A stretch of DNA of 64,000 bases, taken from contig BDGG01000004.1 of the NCBI GenBank assembly GCA_001949185.1, forward strand, positions 4,480,554 to 4,544,553. Reading direction: 5' to 3'. Positions 11,791 through 24,300 of this stretch are shown here, piece by piece; position 1 is the stretch's first letter, and each line of letters begins with the position of its first letter. The stretch is from Ramazzottius varieornatus (Eukaryota; Tardigrada; Eutardigrada; Parachela; Ramazzottiidae). The translations under genes and the position numbers were made by a program. The notes under the pieces were generated by a model, which was given only the letters and a program-made list of their open reading frames with translations, was not told where the DNA came from and made no database searches.

Positions 11791-12294
11791 ATCTAGTCTC
11801 TCCAAGCAGAAAAACGCGTATTCCTCAGTACCCCGACATAAACTAACACTCCACTGCTACATTCGACCTCAGCAGTCAGCAGAAATTAACACGGGCGGCT
11901 GGCTGGCTAGCTGCAAGAAACGACAACAATCGGAATATTCCTCGAGGAGAATTCGAAATGAATAACTTATCGAGTGCGCGCGATGCCACGCGATGCGCAT
12001 CGACTGCGTTAAGGCGGATCCAATGGTACAAGAGGCGGGAAGGTGCTTTCGAATGGCTGAGCATAAGATAAAGTCGTCTTTCATTGGACGTGTCAATCAG
12101 GACCAGTATGACGTAATGGACATGAGACGGTTTGAGCGGGAAAATGGGACCATAAAGGCGAGGCACCGAATAGCCATGCAGAGCATGGTACGGCAAACTG
12201 TGTGCTCGAAATCCTTTGATGTTATTGCAGGGAACAAGAAAAATTTCAGGGATCATCGATATAACACTTATATGAAATCGAAGAAAGCTTAAAA
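11791..12294. other. Intergenic upstream of the CDK inhibitor
   Basis: No convincing gene. ORFs of about 100-150 codons on both strands overlap each other and show no family signature. Confidence 0.35.
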
Positions 12295-12581
12295 TCAACG
12301 ACGTTTCATGGTGTTGAGCAGACAAAAAACCTCTGCCGCGTACAGGCCCCCCGCAAACGTTTGGGCCCTGGGTTCTCGCATGATCCGTGCCTTCTCCTGA
12401 AATGTCTTTCTACTTGAAACAATAGTGGGTGAAAATTAAGAATATACGATTCATAATGATGATTATTACGTGAGGGATGAGGACAGCAGATTTTTCTAAT
12501 CACCGACATAATGGACAGCAGAAAGCAGTACATCTGCGCATGCTTGACTTGCGTAAGAGGAACAATAGTGGGATCGCCCAT
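12295..12581 (-). CDS. Possible 59-residue protein in two exons
   Basis: Exon 12504-12581 starts ATG for MGDPTIVPLTQVKHAQMYCF and ends at a GT donor in phase 0. Exon 12295-12396 follows a TTTCAG acceptor and reads EKARIMREPRAQTFAGG, then LYAAEVFCLLNTMKRR and a TGA. The joined product is amphipathic with a basic C-terminus, like many small mitochondrial or membrane proteins, but I do not recognise it. It could also be the tail of a longer gene. Support is the clean phase-0 junction and the coding-like composition of exon 2. Confidence 0.4.
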
Positions 12582-15116
12582 GTTTTGTCTGGGGCAATCT
12601 GCTCCCTCCACACCTGTTTCCTATGATTTCTTTATCTGATGACAGTTTCACCTTACTAGCGATCCAATTAGACCAGCTAACGGCACGGCACTGGTCAAGA
12701 AGCCGGATTACGGACGGTAACAAAGTATATTACAAAAACATAATACGAAAACATTTCTGATCCACTTCGCGGGTATTTTTGGTAGCAAAAGTTTTACGCG
12801 GAGACCACGCGCAGGTTGATAGTATTTTACGGATAATTTGCATTGATTTGCTATCTCGTGTAGGCCAACCTCGTGCTGGTCGGGACTACGAGGACGTGGT
12901 TTAAAGAAGCTTCGCCAGAGCTGCTTCCATTTACGCTCGTAAAACCTACACCAAATATTACAAGTCGCGACTCCAGCAAATATATCGATACCTGAGAGAC
13001 CTCTTATCTGTAAAATACGGTCAGAGAACGGTAAACAACTGAGATAAAGAACCGTGCCATCCTCCGGTGCCTTGGTGTATGGAATGGGTCGCCGCTATCA
13101 AAGGAGCTGCGAGCCTTTCACGGAGGAGTTTTCGGGTTTTCTTACACGAAAAGTTCGGTATGAGATCTAACCCTGCCGCGCCGGACTGGAAACCTTGGTC
13201 AATTATTCGCAGTGCAAAGTGTTGTACATTTTTTCTGGCACGGCCTGCAAGGTGAAAACGTGGTTAAGATCAGTATGGTTATAGGCAACGGGTTAATACT
13301 GTATTTGCATAAAACTGTCGTATAGATCAAAATGTCATCGGATCGAAAGGTGGGTAAACTAGGCTTGTTGAAGCATTTGCTGGCGTGCGCCGTCATGTTT
13401 TCCTTGTATGGACGTCTGTACCTAGCAGCAGGAGTACCACTCTATACTCCCCGTCGCGGGGCTACTCTTGCCAGCTGCGCCACATGCGGCCATGTCGATG
13501 AGAAGGAGATAAGCCCTTGTTTGTTCACTTCATCAGGTTGACCCTGCGGCGGGCGAGTGTCCAGGAAGATTGAGAGCACTCAAATTTCACAGTTAAACAC
13601 AGATAAGAACCTTACTACCGATAGCACACATCCGTCGCCTCTGCAAGCGTCGCCTCTGCAATGCTGGTGGCAAACGCAACTGAGCTTCGGCAAAGCTCCC
13701 AAGAGGATCCGCTCTTTAACATCCTTTTCGTGAAAAGAGGGTTTCCGATTCTTGCCGCTTGCCTGTCGGTAACAAGCCCAGAGTTTTCGCGAAGTACCAA
13801 AGCTCCTCCCGAATTGCACGAAGGTCTCGAAATCTGAAGCAGCGTGCGTGGCGTACTCGTTGTTACAACTCAAAGGCCTTGCCGGTTCTTCGGTGACGCT
13901 CTTGATCCCATTTTTCCCATATATCGAGATCAACGAAAGCGAACTGAGAGTCAGAACGTTGTCAGGAGAAGGAATGACAGGTGGCAATTATCCACCAAAT
14001 TCCACTTGAAAGCAGACCGCACAGAAAACCGCTCCCATTGAAATGTCTATTCAAGCTCTGATTCAAGATGCATTTCAAGAGGCCTTCTGTCCTGTCATAG
14101 GCTACACTAAAACCTGCTGCTTCTTCGGGCTGAAGGAACAATTGGCTGCAGTCACACCGAGAAGGCACTGCGTCATTCATTCATGGAATCATGGAAAAAT
14201 TATTCCGGACATCGAGTTTACATGAGGAAGGCAACGAGGAAGAGCCGAGTGGTAAATGCAGTACTGTCATAAATGGTAACAGATCGGGAGTGACCAGCCG
14301 GAAATAATGTCTTCTTTTAAATCAGACCTACATCAAACTGTCGTTAGTATTCAAAGATGGTGTCTTACATGCGACGCCCCGCTGAGATTGGAAAAGGTTC
14401 AAAGGAATTACGGTTGAGTTGACAGTGAGCACGCACGGCAATTCAACCGCTTCAATTTTGGTCGAGTTACGAAAAGGCCAAAAGGCAACAAGGGCACTCT
14501 TTTGTCTTCCTGTTTGCTCAAACCCACCGGCAATCCATTCTCATCTAGACCAAACCCAGCAGCATCTGCTTTCAGTTTAGGCTACACTGTGAAGCGCAAA
14601 AGTGTCTGCAGATCATTGAAACATGAACTATGCAGGCAGAGCGAATTACCAAGGTGTTCATGAGCTCATCTTTTCTGGTCCAGATGAATATATGGGGAAT
14701 GCTGGTGAGCCCTTCTTCCCGTTCTTAAGTCACGGCTTGATATTGGTCCAAAGACCTGGAAAAGAAAACACTGACTAACGTCGAATACGGCAACGAAGTT
14801 CTTTGCAGAAATTCGGGTTTAGCTTTGGGCAGCTGTGTGCTAATGAAGTACTTAGACGGTTAATGATCGGAAGTCATCCGCTTAATCTAATCTCGCTATG
14901 TAGAGCGTATGGTCATAAGTTCATTCGAAACTCACCTTGATGGTGCACGCTGATCGACGTAAGCGAGGACCTCAGGTATTGCAACAAAGAACATGTACCA
15001 CTAGGTAGATGCGCCTTATTTCACAGCACGGACACTAACGAAGTCGAATTCATCATTTGATACTTTTGATTATCACAACAAACGGATAGACAAGGAGGCC
15101 CATAGTGGTTGTTCTG
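12582..15116. other. Intergenic, 2.5 kb, nothing supported
   Basis: Contains several short open frames, among them 13332-13541 plus and 14623 plus. None has a recognisable domain or a coherent exon chain. A 15-bp unit CGTCGCCTCTGCAA is repeated twice near 13635. Confidence 0.35.
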
Positions 15117-15592
15117 TCAGCGAGCTGGGCGAGGGTTCGAGGTGGTGGTGGTGGTAGTCTTGGGTTCCTCCATCGCTTCATCGTTGGTTCTCTGACTTTT
15201 CACCATCTTCCGATAGCTTTGGCGTTCGATGTCGCGATCTACACCAGCCTTGATCTTCTGCAATAACAAGAGTACCGTCAACTACCTTCTCCTGACTCTG
15301 CTCTGCATGATAACGCTGTGGACCTCCAACTGCGCTGTCGACACCAGTGCGCCTAAAGTTCAGCCCCACTGCCCCAGTACCGCGTGACGTCATCGCTGAA
15401 CGACAACAAACGCACGGTTCGATAAGGCTACAGGGTGCCGACCTCTTACAAGCAGCGCAGTATAAACAGGAGGAACCCTATATTGACAGACGATACCTCA
15501 AGGTCCCATCTCTGGCTTAGATGAACGTATGTGATGATAGCAGTGGTGGCAGCCATAGCTAATCCAAGTGTAACCTTAGAAGTCGTTGACAT
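15117..15592 (-). CDS. PET117: Cytochrome c oxidase assembly factor PET117
   Basis: Small inner-membrane mitochondrial protein needed for complex IV assembly. Exon 1 (15497-15592) encodes MSTTSKVTLGLAMAATTAII and on to YVHLSQRWDLE, the usual N-terminal membrane helix followed by QRWDxE. It joins in phase 0 to exon 2 (15117-15257), which begins KIKAGVDRDIERQ, the conserved family signature xGVxRDIERQ. Total 78 aa, against about 81 in human. The C-terminus differs from the usual form: instead of the Lys/Glu-rich end it has EEPK, a run of Thr, and SNPRPAR before TGA. Confidence 0.93.
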
Positions 15593-16079
15593 ATCGTCGT
15601 CCCCTTCGCACAAGCCTTCGATCCTGGCAAGTTCCACGGTTACTCTGCTTCTTCCGTACTTTGGCGCAACATATGAAAGCGTCAAAATCTACCCGCGCTT
15701 TGCGCTGCAAAAAGGAGCGAAAGATAAGTTACCAGTCAGCAAAGGAACGAGAGAACCATTCGAGAAAGCCACTTCCGGTAATCCGGTTTCAAACTTCCGG
15801 CAGATTTCTTTCGTAACCAACGGCGGTAAAAGAGACTTTGCGAATATGCTGAACGGCAAACAATTACGACCAATCATACACCCAGTCTGATTGTTTGATA
15901 GAAGGCATCTGTACGAATAAGAGAAAGAAGTTAGATTTTAGAAATTTAAAAGCTAGCCTCGAAAATAATCTTTCCTGTTGGATTTGATTCACCGCACTTC
16001 GATTCCTCCATTCTGCATCTGACTGACCATCGATGGCCGGTGTCTCTTGCTGACGAGAAAGCTCGCATCGGTACCGAAG
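15593..16079. other. Short intergenic gap between divergent genes
   Basis: Lies between the PET117 start (minus) and the start of the plus-strand gene at 16080, so it probably holds both promoters. No clear motif seen. The plus ORF at 15531-15890 is antisense to PET117 in part. Confidence 0.4.
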
Positions 16080-17382
16080 ATGGCAAACATGGAGGTGGAC
16101 ATGGAAGAGGCGAAAAAGACTGGCCGGGCGCTCGTTCCAGCGGACTGCGAACCAGCATTTGTCCGTCGCGATGGTGGCTCTTCACTCTTCAAATGCGGTA
16201 AGCCAGGGACCACAGGTGCAACACGTTTGTCCGGCTTGGTGACTGTCAAATACTGTACAAGTCAATGAGACGGCCAATGTTGCAGGGGACAATGCCAGCA
16301 CAACGCTTGTCGGACTTCCACAACGGGGACCATCACGGCAAGATGGACTAACTACGCTCCAAGTTACCTACTCTTTTGGTTTGGTGGCACGTCCAAGGCG
16401 AGTCAAGAAGATTGGCTCTGTTAATGCTACGAAGGCTACTCTCAAAACTGCACAAGACATGCTAATCCTCCGGCCGATGGCCAAATCGAGAATCCGCCTA
16501 AAAGTCTGCAGTGTCCAGTCCGGGCCTTCTGTGCGTCATCCGTCTCAGTACAGTATTTAGAAACGGTTATCATATATGTTTTCGCTGAGTTTTGGTGGCG
16601 ATCGCCGATCAGGTAATTTGTTCTAACTGGTTTGTGTTCATCTGCAGGAAGCGGAATGCGCCGTCAATTCCACGTCGATGAGCCTCCTTCAGTCTAGCTA
16701 CGATCTCAAAGACGTTATAGCTGCGGTGGTTTACACGAAGAGCGCTTCCGGTGAAGATGTCTTCTTTCCTAGTGACACTGTACTACATGATAGCAGAAAG
16801 GTAAGACGTCGAATGACAATCAGATATCATTTTGCAAAAGCGTTCTCTGCCGCTCAGTGAGAACACTCCGCCAGAAAGAATTTTCTACGCTTACTGCATC
16901 AATATACCAGATTGTTTTTCCCAATTGGCGCACGTCTTCGCCGTTATTAGCTGAAGCGTCCGCCACCTGGAAAAACATTCAGCGTTTACGTAGGTCCCAA
17001 GTGTAGTAAATTTAAAAGGTAGTAGTTGATGCAAACTGGCCAAGTTAACCCTGGGTGTGTTTTACAGTGCCGAAGACCGGTCTTCCGGTTGCGTTTCAAT
17101 GTCACGTCGCAGGTCATTTGGATGAGCATATCAGGGCCGTCGACGGTGCAGGAGGTACGGAAGGCCGAAGAAGTTTGTCGGGCAGCCGCCAGCACCATTT
17201 TTCAACAAATGCGGCACTGTGCTGCAGGTAAATAAATGCTTTGTGGCAAAACAGCTGCTTGCGTGAGAGATCAAGTTTACCAAGACTTTGCACAACGTTG
17301 TTGACCTGCTTTTGAAGTATCTAATTGGTAATTGCACGTGTCTAATTGCTATTACAGACGGTGTGTTTGATACACTTGACTG
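16080..17382 (+). CDS. Unidentified five-exon protein, about 240 aa
   Basis: Model: exon 1 from ATG 16080 (MANMEVDMEEAKKTGRALVP) to 16200, then an exon about 16260-16528 ending at a GTGCGT donor, 16649-16800, 17069-17228 and 17358-17382 with a TGA. All junctions keep frame, and the third and fourth exons have strong splice sites. The product begins acidic, has a Thr/Arg-rich middle, and ends in a segment containing VIAAVVYTKSASGEDVFFP and RPVFRLRFNVTSQVIWMSI, then a helix of Ala/Glu/Arg. The end looks like a small alpha/beta domain. I do not recognise the family. Confidence 0.6.
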
Positions 17383-17575
17383 ATCACAGATTGGCTCTTC
17401 CAAACAGACGACAAAATGACGCTGGTAGAAAAACTACAACATGAGGGCGGATGGTTCTTCCATAGCGAGATGAAAGTTTGTTAGGGTCTTGGGCGGGACT
17501 TAGTTCTCGATACAGAAACATTTACAAAATTGAGCGACTGTTCACTTGGACAGTACAACATTCCGATTGGCGTGT

Positions 17576-18274
17576 CTACTTCTTGTGACCGCCATAACCT
17601 CCACCATAACCGCCACCATAACCGCCACCATAACCACTATGAGGATAGTGAGCTTGAGGACCGTAGTTGTTTCCGTAAAGAGGCATTGTGCTGAAAGAAA
17701 AGGACAGGGTAGTTTTCAGGGGTCTTCCATTCTCAACCATTTCTCCAATCATCAGATGCAAAGTTAGGTTCAAGCTTACTAAGGAACGTATTTGCCATAG
17801 CCAGGGATGTAAGTGACGGGGGGACCTCCGTAGTTGTTGTTGTAGCCACCGCCATAAGATCCACCACCACCGTGGCCACCTCCGTAACTGGCACCGAACC
17901 CGTAGATGTCTCCAACCTAGCAGGGAAACGTTGAGGGGTGAGAAGGGCGGGAAGGAAAGAAGAATGGCTGGGCCCTGACCAGCACGAATAGGGTTTTCTT
18001 ACCGGGTACTTGGTGATGTATCTGTCGTAGTCTTGGCCGTATCCTCCGCCGTATCCTCCGCCGTATCCGCCACCGTATCCGCCACCATAGTCCCCACCCT
18101 ACAAAGAAGAGTGGTCAGATGTCCAACAGGAAAAGGGAATGTTCGTACTGACAAAGAAACCTAGGGAAGTGAACTCAAAGGTATTTCCGGGGCTGCAGGA
18201 ATAGCGAGACTCACAGCTGAAACAAGAGCGGCCAGGGCCGCCACTGAGGCCACAGCGATCACCGAGGAAAACAT
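17576..18274 (-). CDS. Secreted Gly/Tyr-rich structural protein
   Basis: Four exons keep frame: 18215-18274, 18003-18098, 17780-17916 and 17576-17690 (135 aa). Exon 1 is almost exactly a signal peptide (MFSSVIAVASVAALAALVSA). The mature chain is built from GGGY repeats: YGGGYGGGYGGG in exon 2 and again in exon 4, separated by a segment with DYDRYITKYPV and an Asn/Tyr-rich part. It ends GGHKK. Such Gly-Tyr repeats occur in cuticle, eggshell and silk-like proteins; an extracellular matrix role is likely, but the exact structure cannot be told. Each repeat block is its own exon. Confidence 0.85.
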
Positions 18275-21200
18275 GGCTGGGAGGTTCTGATGCAGACGAA
18301 TAAAGTGAGAAGACAGAAAACTAAAACAATGGTAATCTGGTTTCGCGGAGAGTAATTGTCATTTTATAGCGAATTCAGTCAAGGATTGCATGTGGGTTAG
18401 CTAATTGTAATGGCTGTTGATCTTACGAGCGAACCGGCAAGGTGGCTCGACGCACACGTACGTCTCTGGGCTTTTGCGGGAGGATTTGACTGTCTAAGGC
18501 ACCTAGCCCAGCTTCACGTAAGAAGCAGGAAAAAGTGATCGGTGATCGCGGAGAGCTTTTTGTTGGGTTCGCTGGTCCGTCTGATGACGGTATGGCTTGG
18601 ACTAGACTGGAACGTCAAACGTCACGCTTCATTTGAACAACAACGCACATTACTATTACGTTTGCTGACACTGGTTTTTCTCCCTACCGTGTCATAAGGT
18701 TCTGCAAAAAAACGTTTGCCCGGTCGGACCGCTGTCCGTCATAGCCAGTTCTTTGATATTGACCAACATTGCTTTGCCAGCTCAGACGATCAGCCCTTCT
18801 GAAGTAATTAACGTAAGTGAAATCATCTTATTGCACATGTCGACTCAGAAAGCACCAGCTACAGCTCCCTGATGTCACATTCCGATTTTTGCGGCGATTT
18901 GACAGATTTCCCCCAAAAGCCTACGCTATACACGCAGCTGCGGCCGGTTGGATCTTTTCACCTGGGTGGAGACATGAAAGGCCTTTCTTTCTCTGACGTG
19001 TTTCCCCCATTCTGGTTGCACTTTTCGAGCCCTGACGCCCCTTGCTCACGCTGCATGGCATTTACATGCCGTCTTCGCAAGTCACTGCGGTGCCTCCTAC
19101 GCCCAAGATATCGTTTCTCTAGAAAGTGAAGACACCCAGGTCCAGAAAACAAGCAAAAATGTGTTTATTTCTCGCTGAAGGCCGGCATGTACTTGACACG
19201 CGATTCCGGTAAAAGAAATAAGATCGCGTACATGTGGCGCCCTCAGTCAATTTTTCCAACAGGCCGCCAAGTCTCGAACCCGCTGGAGAAGTCGAGCTTG
19301 GAAGTTGAAAATGGTGTGACTGATCAACAGGTCAAACTGCGCTGAGAATCATTAGCGAATTAGAATGATTGGGCGCACTCATTAGCGATGTGGCGGAAGA
19401 TATTTGCGGTGATGGTGGTGGGAACTGTACGTTGCGAATGGTCAGTTTTATGGCGAGTTATACCGCCGTCTTTTCCGATGGCGTGCCTCCGGATCCGGTA
19501 GAGAGGATCGCCGGCGCCACCGAAGCCGTCCATCCACCATCCACCGCAACGGAAACTGTCAAGGCAGTCATTGCTCTCGTTGCAGCTCGAGGTGCTAGCC
19601 GGGTTTGATCCGAAGTATAGGTCGAGCGAGATGTGCAGTGGAGCTCTTCATCAGTGAGACATCGAAGCGATGATCATGAAACGTCTCCGCTTGATCAATC
19701 CGCCATCTGCATACCATAAGTTGGAGGACCCGGCAAGAAAAAAGCCACGAGTGGGTCTCTCTCTTTTCTGTATAACACTCTTTGGTACAATTAAACCGAA
19801 CTTTAACCTTTTTCCGCCTGCTTAGATTTAGACAGAAGGAACCATTGCTCGATGTCAGATCAAGGTGCCTCACGTCACGAACCCACTCCTCTGCTGCTCA
19901 TCTTAATCACTCTTGGCCATTCCGGGTACCTATGCAGTACTTCTACTTTTTATACTAGCTTCCGCTTTAGTCCACCTCTTGGCGTCTTCTAGACAAGTTA
20001 ACGTTTTGCTCTTCCTGATTAGAACGTTCCGAAAGTACACTCGTCCTACTTTCTTTACACACTTTTTCATTCAATCCCGTTTTTATGTGGATCTTTCAGG
20101 ATGACTTTGTGGTGGCCGGGATGTGACTCAAACAGCCAGCGGAACTGAAGCATAGAAGACTATAGCAACTAGCGCTGCGGGAATACCTCCTCTTCTCTGT
20201 AAAGTAAGATCATCGTAATATTTTAATGATACACTCAGCTCTACCTGGCGTTGCAAGAAGGGCTATTACCATTCGGTGAGCAGTATGAGTTGGTGCTCGG
20301 CACGGGTCTTTGTCGTTGGTCGAAGCGATACTGTATTGGGCTAATGACGAAGCCGGAAGTCAAGGTTTGGTTGTACCGCCTGAACACTTTCCGGTTTGTG
20401 ACCATGTTCAGCCTTGGAGGTTTTTCTAGTGAGGGTATTATGGTAAGAGTTTTGTGAGGGGTGGTTTTGCTGTTTGCGGGAAGCGAAGGAGGTCGCCGAA
20501 AACGGCGGGCACGCATGAAGTCAGGGACTTTGCTGTTTCTTGAAGGAACAATCCTATCCAGATGTGCTATTGCTCGTGAAACGGCCTTTGGTCTGTTTAT
20601 GTGTGGTGTCATGGGTGGACGGTCCAAGATGGATAATTATTTTATGGCCTTGATATCGAAATGGACGTATTTTGACAGACTGTTATGATGAAAGATCCTG
20701 ACGCTTTTATGCCTTTATTATGGTTTGTGCTCTGCTTGATTTCTCTAGCCTGATTCTTTTGAGCTTTTATTAACCGTTAGCGTTTCTCATGGTCTCTGAA
20801 TCTATCAGGTTCCATCTTGAGGGATTTTGAATAACTTTGATGGTAGTAAGTTTCTCCGGGGTTGAGGTGAGGAAGACACGGCGTATGATTGCAGGTGACG
20901 TCCGTAGGGTTCGCTGCTGTGGCTTAATTTCCGGCCAAGTCACGCTGCCGCTTTCTGTATAAACTGTCTAGTGGGTGCTTTATGCTTGACGGACCAGGCC
21001 ACCGTCCCAACGCGTGACGCTCGAAGGACTCTGCGCCAAACGGTAGCTGTAACTAGTCAAGAACATCGAAGCTTTTTTGCCTTAATTTCATCAGCTTACG
21101 CTCTCCCTAACTTTATCTGTAATTTCGCGTTTGGTTCTTTTTCCCGAGAACTATCAATTCCCAAAGCTTTGTCAAACTGCTACTCAGAGTCCGCCATAGC

Positions 21201-21300
21201 GTCGCGATGAATTTTGAACAGTGGAGATTTCTGTGCTAATCATGGCTTTTGTTCGATCAGTAGGTGGTCCTGACTGCGGAGTGACAAGGACGCCTTAAGG
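18275..21300. other. Intergenic, 3.0 kb, few supported features
   Basis: Upstream flank of the Gly/Tyr-rich gene and of the PAN-ZP gene. Ambiguous ORFs on both strands near 19.4-19.6 kb. A possible plus-strand exon at 20237-20441 is listed separately. Confidence 0.35.
20237..20441 (+). CDS. Possible coding exon, unidentified
   Basis: An open frame of about 68 codons between an ACTCAG acceptor and an ATG|GTAAGA donor reads LYLALQEGLLPFGEQYELVL and on to FVTMFSLGGFSSEGIM. The composition is protein-like and the splice consensus is good. No neighbouring exon could be joined with confidence. The antisense strand is also open,, so this remains tentative. Confidence 0.25.
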
Positions 21301-24300
21301 ATGTACGGTGGCTGCAGATGGATCATTTTCCTTGCTTCCGCGTCGGTTTTGATAAGTATTGCTCAATCACAAAGTAAGTTCTTGAATCCACCTCCATCTC
21401 GTCGGTTCGTCCGAGTTCGACGACCTACTTCCGGCGTCTGTTTGCTGCAGATATATCAGCGAGGACCCAGTGTCAACCTGGAGAAGATGTGACGTTCATG
21501 CTGCTGACGAGCCACAGCCTGGACAAGGCCGATCCCATGTCCAGTGTTCTAACGTTCAACCTCAGCGCCTGTCTGGATGGTTGCGTCGACGACCCGCGCT
21601 GCTTGGCTATCAACATTCAAAACAGCCCCAACAATGACTTTTGCTCCTACTACCATCAAGTAGGCCGGCTCTCCAACGAAACCGTCACCAACGAGGAAGA
21701 CCTGCCAATCTATTACTTGGAGAAATCCTGCCTTAAAGGTCCGTATTAAAATGACGAATAAACAAATGCTGAGGAAAAAAGACTGAAAAACCAAACGACC
21801 GAGCATCAAGCAGGGGAGTTTGATTGATCATAGTAATGTTAGTTGCAAGCTGTGCTTGTGGTTACAGGTGCCTGTAAGCGGCTCTTTGCCTTCGAGATGG
21901 TCAGCGGGAAAGATTTGGACGTCAAAGCAGATGTCGTCATCCGCAATATCAGTGAGAAAGTCTGTCTGGAGTCCTGTCTGAACCGAGCCGACGCTCCCTG
22001 TCTGTCGGTGACGTACGATAAGGCAGGAAGGGACTGCGCTCTCCGCTCGAAGAGCCGCTTCACTAATCCCCGAGACTTCAAAGAAACGGCGGCCAACATC
22101 CAGTATTTTGACAACAACTGTAAAGATGAACTTCCCGGTAAGAACCCTCACTTTTCATGATCTGCTGATGATTCAACTTTAATGAGGGAATATATGTAGC
22201 GGAGCCACGATACGAGATGGTGGCCAAGAACTTTGCCACTCACTTCTCGGACACAGACTACGTGGGTATCTCGCTGTCGGAATGCGCTCGGTTGTGCCAA
22301 GAGTCGCCGGACTATCCCTGTCGGGCCTTCTTCTTCGGGCACACCGTTCTAGGGCGCTTCTGCGGACTGATGCACCTGACGGCAGCCGCCGTAGCCAACA
22401 TTCCCGGTGGTAACTTCCCCGTCGATGGCGTCAACTTGTACCAACCAGTCCCATCAACCGAACCTAAAAGTAAGAAACGAAGAATGTCCTTGGAAGGAAG
22501 GGGTTTTAGGCGAACAAACTCGACCGTGTTGTTTTCCCTTGTGGCGCACACTGTCAGATGGTAAAGCTGGAAATGCGCGCCACTTGGGAAAATAACTCTG
22601 CTGAGTTTCCGGTTTTCTCAACCGGCGCATGTTCTTAATTTCGTTAGCTGGAAGCGTCTGCCACTTGGAGAAATGGTCTTGTCGAGTTGTTTTGCCAAGC
22701 TCCCATACGGATGGTTAGCATTCAGTGGCGTTTGTCTCTAGGTTGTCCCGCCGACAAGATTAACTTTGTCCTACGAGGAGCCCAGAGTCTGGTGCTGGAA
22801 CCAATGGCCTCGACGCCCTTCGCCCAGCCAGCCATCTGCCTCGACCAGTGTCGCAGTAACCCCGACTGCGCCGCCATGACCATCGACTATTCCAGTGCCA
22901 AGTGCAACTATTATAGCTCCTATAAGGCCGAAGACGTCACCGCCGACGGTATGGTCAGTCTTTACACCAGGACTTGCATCGAGTCCAGCACTGCGCAGTG
23001 TCGACGGGATTGGGCGTTCGAGAAGTTCGAAGGACAATCGTTGGCTGTGGCAGATAAGGTCCTAGAGACCTTCACTAGGTTCGACCTTCTCGTAGGTTTC
23101 TACTATGGAGTATTACTAACGATTTCGAGTTTTTGTGCTTTTTTTAGCGCGCAGTGTATGGCGGCTTGTCTGGAAGAGAGCAGATTCCAGTGCAAGTCTT
23201 TCGATTACAATACGGTCAGCAACGAATGCCGGATGTCGCGGCTCGATCGTTACTCTGTCAATCTACGCTTGATGGACAGACGCGACTTCACACTGCCTTC
23301 CAGCCAGCCTGAAGTTTCCTTCTACGAAAATAATTGCTTTCAAGGTGAGTGCCCACCATCACGCACCATAAGTACCCCCAATCCTCCTCTCCATAGTCGA
23401 CATGCTCTATAACGCGCTCAAGCGCTCCGTTGAGCGTAAAAGACGCGCAACCAGTTTGATGATCGGGACGACTTGATTGACTTAATTATTTGATCGTACA
23501 GACTATTCGTGAAGACAGAAGTACAAGTGCACGACAAAATAAGTTTTCAAAAATGGGCGGAGCGTCTTAAATACGGTCGAGGAATCAAAATCAATGTCGG
23601 GACAATGCGCAAATTTGATTGGCTGTGTCCAGCTGGATCCACTGACACCCATTTTTGAAAGCTTATTTTGTCGTGCACTGTAGCTTTTCACCAACTCCGT
23701 GTTCTGGTTATCCATTACAGAACCCAGTCAATTTTGTTACTTCGACCCGGTGAAGGGAGCCGAGATCTCTGTCCACGATGCACTGGTGGTTGAGCGGATC
23801 AACACGGAAGAAGACTGCAAGCGAGCTTGTCAGCAACAGACGGGCTTCAACTGTCGCCGCTACGGCTTCATCTCCAACTCCATGTGTATTTTGACCCATT
23901 ACACCCTAGCCACTGCCCCGCCTGACACCGTAAGTCTCTTATAAGAGTCCTAGCCGCAATAGCTGCAGTAAATCTGCCATTTTTCTGCAAAAATAGTTCT
24001 CAGGGCCGCGCCGAGCACGAACCTGTTTGAGGTTTTTGCCGAAATATCGTAGAAAAAGCCGCAGGAAGTTGATGCAGTGATGTTTTGTTGGCAGGTGATT
24101 CGTCACGAGTCAAGCTCCTCATTTGGAGAAATTGTGGCCTGTTACAACGGTAAGTGCAGAATCAACAGTGCATTGTCCATTTAAATGGTCATAAATCACG
24201 AAGGTATAGTGAGGGTTACGGGAAGCATGACGGCGTGTTTTTCTCACTGCTACACAGTGTCGGTCGAATGTGGCTCCACCATGACGGCCCGTATTCGCGC

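Noticed and set aside
13332-13541. Plus ORF of 69 codons with a hydrophobic N-terminal stretch, possible secreted peptide
   Set aside because: No homology recognised, no splice partners, and a similar open frame on the other strand; too weak to call.
19369-19660. Overlapping open frames on both strands (a plus ORF of 79 codons, and a minus frame with CNESNDCLDSFRCGGWW)
   Set aside because: GC-rich open frames on both strands with no clear start or splice chain; cannot tell coding from chance.
20241-20627. Minus ORF of 128 codons
   Set aside because: Low-complexity Pro/Arg composition antisense to a better exon-like frame; no family signature.
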